Origin: Streptomyces sp. NBC_00557
GTDB lineage: Bacteria > Actinomycetota > Actinomycetes > Streptomycetales > Streptomycetaceae
DNA: 64,000 nucleotides
Reading direction: 5' to 3'
Assembly (NCBI RefSeq): GCF_036345995.1
Contig: NZ_CP107796.1
Coordinates: 8,060,001 to 8,124,000, forward strand
Within the stretch, counting starts at the first letter, position 1. Each line of letters starts with the position of its first letter. Of this stretch, positions 61,640 to 64,000 are shown in pieces. The notes below the pieces were generated by a model. That model was not told the DNA's origin, made no database searches, and was given only the letters and a program-made list of their open reading frames with translations. Position numbers and translations under genes: made by a program.

Positions 61640-61860
61640 GCCGCGCCGGCAGTCGATCGCTCGCCGAGGTGGCCGAACGGGTCGGCGTCTCCCGCTCGGT
61701 GGCCTCCCGCCTCGTCGGCAACGCCCCGCAGGTCAACCGCGCCGAACGCGAGGCCGTCGAACGGCCCATCCGGCAGCCCGGTTTCATCCCCCGTCCGACC
61801 GCACGCGTGCCGGCCACCCGCCAGACGGGAGCGGCCGCCCTGACGGTCGCGGTGTGTGAT
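61640..61860 (+). pseudogene. N-terminal relic of a LacI-family regulator
   Basis: The plus strand encodes SLAEVAERVGVSRSVASRLV and GNAPQVNRAEREAVERPIRQ, then PTARVPATRQTGAAALTVAV: a LacI helix-turn-helix and hinge. The sugar-binding domain that should follow is missing, and changes such as RPIRQPGFIPRP disrupt the hinge. There is no proper start codon. It is divergent from the GH6 genes, where a sugar-responsive LacI regulator would be expected. Confidence 0.68.
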
Positions 61861-62034
61861 GCCGTGGCTCATGGACCGAGTGGAGGACTGGCTGTCCGAA
61901 CCATTCCCGGTCCCTCGCCAGGTGCGTGGGTGGCCTCATCTGCGGCTCGTTCTCGGCGGGGCGCCGCAGCCGGGTTCCCGGCCGGGGCGTGCCGATCGAG
62001 CGGCGAACGGATGCTGCCTGGACCTGGGGTGGGG
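61861..62034. other. No feature recognised
   Basis: A short spacer between the LacI relic and the CBS-domain relic. Confidence 0.35.
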
Positions 62035-62492
62035 TCAGTGCTGCGGGTTGCCCCCACCTCCGGTCCACTTGCGCTTGTCGCTGGAGATGACTTCCAGTGG
62101 GTCGCCGACGGGGCGGTCGGGCAGGGCGCGGGCGACGTCGGCCAGGGCCATGCTGCCGACCAGGCGGTGGCCGTCGATGACGGGCAGGCGGCGCACCTTG
62201 GAGGAGGCCATGGTGCGCAGGATCTCCTCGGTGTCGTCGTCCGCGCCGACGGTGACGGCCTCGCCCTGAGCGAGGTCTCCCGCCTTGACCTGAGCCGGGT
62301 CCTTACCGGTGCCGAGGACCTTGACGACGATGCCCCGGTCGGTGAGCACGCCCGCTGAGGCCGTCGTCGGTGCCGCAGATGGGCAGCGCGCCGACGTCGA
62401 GTTCGGTCATCTTCCGGGCCGCGTCCAGGACGGTGTCCTGTGGCGACCACGCACTCCGCGCCCTCGGTCATGATCCCCCGGGCCGTGGTCAT
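62035..62492 (-). pseudogene. Two-CBS-domain protein gene with two frameshifts
   Basis: Three frames on the minus strand rebuild a small CBS-pair protein: MTTARGIMTEGAECV, then DTVLDAARKMTELDVGALPI to CGTDD, then VLTDRGIVVKVLGTGKDPAQ, LRTMASSKVRRLPVIDGHRL and VARALPDRPVGDPLEVISSD. The shifts are near 62440 (one CBS residue stretch lost) and 62355. CBS pairs bind adenine nucleotides, and such stand-alone proteins are linked to hypoxic or redox stress in actinobacteria. As written the gene is broken; homopolymer sequencing error remains possible. Confidence 0.7.
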
Positions 62493-62576
62493 GAACGCCC
62501 CTGAGATGCGTTGGTTGTTGCGATGCGTCGGATAACCCGAGGCCGAGACGGCGAAACCCGCCGGAGGCGATCGTGC

Positions 62577-63160
62577 TTATTGCGGTGAGTCACGACACGC
62601 TTGCTCTTCGAGCGTGCGGCTGAAGCGGGCGCGGGCCTGGGCCCGGGACGCTTCCCCGGCACCGCCACCGCGGCGGTCGTCGACGTCGTCGAGAACATCA
62701 CGTGGCCCGTACAGCACGGCGGTGTCCCCGGGGCGCAGGCACGTGGCCGGCCCGGGGGCGCCGATCCAGTGGCCGGTGCGGCGGTGGATGCCGAGGACGA
62801 GGACGCCTTCGCCGGGCAGGTCCATCTCGCGCAGGGCCCGGTCGGCGATCCAGTCGCCTTCACGAATGTGGATCTCGCCGACCATCCAGTGGTCGGACAG
62901 GTGCAGCAGGCCGGCGTAGTCGCGGGCTTCGAGGCCGGTGACGCGGGTCAGCAGGCGCTGCAGCACACAGGAGAGCCACCGGTCGGCGACCGGGGTGCTC
63001 AGTATTGCGAGCAGCACGGCCATGCCGCCGGCGACGACGGCGACGCGCTCCGGTTCGGCGCCACGGCTGCGCAGGCCGCTGAAGGACAGCAGCGGGGGGT
63101 GACGACGGAGGCGGTGCCGGCGCTGCCGAGCAGCATGAGGATCACGGCACGCACCTGCAC
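62577..63160 (-). pseudogene. TrkA-C-domain membrane protein gene with a frameshift
   Basis: The first frame from the GTG at 63160 reads VRAVILMLLGSAGTASVVT, a membrane helix; at a run of six G (63094-63099) the frame changes and continues PLLSFSGLRSRGAEPERVAV, a second helix region, LLTRVTGLEARDYAGLLHLS and a TrkA-C-like ligand domain (EIHIREGDWIADRALREMDL, LRPGDTAVLYGPRDVL). One more base in the run restores a protein of about 195 residues. Such proteins are thought to regulate ion transport. Real decay or an assembly error. Confidence 0.65.
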
Positions 63161-63226
63161 CCCGGATAGGCCACGTGAGCCGATCACACCGACCGGGGTC
63201 GGGTCTGCCGTTCTATCTCCAACCTG

Positions 63227-63240
63227 TGTTGTTCCTAGAA
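63227..63240. promoter_or_regulatory. Candidate operator upstream of the ArsR/SufR-like gene
   Basis: TGTTGTTCCTAGAA ends eight bases before the GTG at 63248. Its reverse complement, TTCTAGGAACAACA, matches a sequence at 63907-63920 (TTCTAAAAACAACA) at 12 of 14 positions. Confidence 0.5.
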
Positions 63241-63247
63241 TGGCCGG

Positions 63248-63928
63248 GTGGAGGACATTGACGCGATCGCGGCGTTGCAGGATCCGGTGCGACGTCGCCT
63301 GTACGAGTACGTGGCGGCGCAGGGCCGCGAGGTCGGGCGCAACGAGGCCGCAGAGGCGGCCGGGGTTACGCGCACGCTCGCTGCGCACCATCTGGACAGG
63401 CTGGCCGAGGTCGGGCTGCTGGAGAGCGGCAGCCGCCGTCTGTCGGGCCGCTCGGGGCCGGGGGCGGGCCGCCCTGCCAAGGTGTACACGCGGGCTCGGG
63501 CGGAGCGGTCGGTGTCGCTGCCCGCCCGCGACTACCGCACTGCCGCCGAGCTGCTCGCCGAGGCGGCCGAGCAGGCCGGGCTGGATGCCGGGCTGTGTGC
63601 GGCGGCGCGCCGCCGGGGTGAGGTCCTGCGTGGGTCGGCGGCGCCCTGCGGCGGTCTTGAAGAGGCCATGGAGATGCTGGCCGCCCGCGGCTACGAACCA
63701 CGCCTGGAAGCCGCCGAAGGGGTGCCGGGGGCGGCCGCGAGTGTCGTGCGTATGCGGAACTGCCCCTTCCATGCCGTCGCGGAGCGCTTCCCGCCGTTGG
63801 TCTGCGGCATGAATCTCGCGCTGCTGGAGGGGCTGTTCGGCACGGACGGTCCCGTCCGCGCCCGCATGGACCCCCGGCCGGGGCAGTGCTGCGTGGTGGT
63901 CGAGAGTTCTAAAAACAACATTGATTGA
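63248..63928 (+). CDS. Cysteine-rich ArsR/SufR-like transcriptional regulator
   Basis: The 226-residue product has an N-terminal winged helix (LQDPVRRRLYEYVAAQGREV, NEAAEAAGVTRTLAAHHLDR) with the LAEVGLL...GRPAKVY wing typical of the SufR/DeoR-like ArsR branch. The C-terminal half holds conserved cysteines: RNCPFH, then 13 residues to VCGMN, then 27 residues to GQCCVVVE, plus APCGG. Relatives of this layout bind an iron-sulfur cluster and sense iron, oxygen or NO. It probably regulates itself and the gene that begins at 63961, since similar sites lie before both. Confidence 0.87.
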   Translation: MEDIDAIAALQDPVRRRLYEYVAAQGREVGRNEAAEAAGVTRTLAAHHLDRLAEVGLLESGSRRLSGRSGPGAGRPAKVYTRARAERSVSLPARDYRTAAELLAEAAEQAGLDAGLCAAARRRGEVLRGSAAPCGGLEEAMEMLAARGYEPRLEAAEGVPGAAASVVRMRNCPFHAVAERFPPLVCGMNLALLEGLFGTDGPVRARMDPRPGQCCVVVESSKNNID

Positions 63929-63935
63929 CATAGAA
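63907..63935 (+). promoter_or_regulatory. Candidate operator and -35 element before the last gene
   Basis: TTCTAAAAACAACA (63907-63920) overlaps the end of the regulator gene and is followed by TTGACA (about 63925-63930), 30 bases before the next ATG. The first motif is the inverted counterpart of the site upstream of the regulator. Confidence 0.45.
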
Positions 63936-63960
63936 ATGGGGGCCATGCTGGGATGAGGCC

Positions 63961-64000
63961 ATGACCACATCCGTGCATGCCGCCCACCTCGCCCACCTCA
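63961..64000 (+). CDS. Start of an unidentified gene (partial)
   Basis: The ATG at 63961 opens a frame (MTTSVHAAHLAHL) that leaves the window after 13 codons. Its position, 32 bases after the SufR-like regulator, suggests co-regulation. The His/Ala-rich start is too short to identify. Confidence 0.4.
   Translation, partial: MTTSVHAAHLAHL

Noticed and set aside
1..64000. tRNA, rRNA, riboswitches or an intact prophage
   Set aside because: No cloverleaf-like segments, rRNA sequence, integrase or structural phage genes were recognised by eye; covariance-model searches could not be run.

Overview
The window is high-GC actinobacterial DNA, almost certainly from the chromosome of a Streptomyces or close relative. 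Supporting signs are GC-rich third codon positions, many GTG starts, an SsgA-like sporulation protein, the partner-switching protein types (SpoIIE-type phosphatases, a GHKL ATPase), a CebR-type operator before GH6 cellulase-family genes, and many secreted or Tat-exported proteins. No rRNA, tRNA, CRISPR array or intact transposase was found. The gene mix (stress, transport, redox and regulation, with many broken genes) resembles an accessory chromosomal region.

Layout. 0-3 kb: the end of a flavin/2Fe-2S reductase and an NhaA antiporter fused to a DsbA-like domain. 3-7.6 kb: a quinone reductase, then a TetR repressor divergent from a nitrilase-family hydrolase/APC permease operon across a perfect inverted repeat. 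7.9-12.4 kb: a molybdenum hydroxylase operon with a membrane-anchored ABM-like protein. 12.9-18.5 kb: secreted BNR protein, lipoprotein, metallo-beta-lactamase-fold hydrolase, allene-oxide-cyclase-like secreted protein. 18.8-26.4 kb: a HEAT-like protein and a ribose operon rbsR-A-CB-K-D in which permease and binding protein are one polypeptide. 26.5-29.3 kb: relics of a TetR-ABC locus and of a GHKL ATPase, with an intact flavodoxin-like reductase between them.

29.3-33 kb: a TetR regulator whose start region carries two copies of a 15-bp operator that recurs twice upstream of a small secreted protein at 32.4 kb; between them lie a SpoIIE-type phosphatase, a NIPSNAP protein and an SsgA-like protein. 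33.4-38.2 kb: a self-contained electron-transfer operon (3Fe-4S ferredoxin, ferredoxin reductase, cytochrome P450, zinc alcohol dehydrogenase, HdeD-like membrane protein). 39.3-42.8 kb: a multi-pass membrane protein convergent with a two-component system. 43-47 kb: a decayed LysR gene, a secreted protein, and a second SpoIIE-type phosphatase, a close inverted paralogue of the 30-kb gene, next to a STAS relic. 47-52.2 kb: an AraC regulator divergent from a four-gene DyP-peroxidase operon containing two proteins of unknown function. 52.5-58.4 kb: a GHKL ATPase with an operator-rich promoter, a Tat-exported SnoaL-like protein, an IS5-type remnant, and a translationally coupled DUF7019-like/HEAT-repeat pair. 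59-64 kb: a GH6 gene behind a frameshifted GH6-like gene and a CebR box, relics of LacI, CBS-domain and TrkA-C genes, and a cysteine-rich ArsR/SufR-like regulator.

Many broken genes (26.7-27.4, 43.5, 61.0, 62.4 and 63.1 kb) are interrupted at short C or G runs. This could be real decay or uncorrected homopolymer errors in the assembly, and should be settled before calling them pseudogenes.
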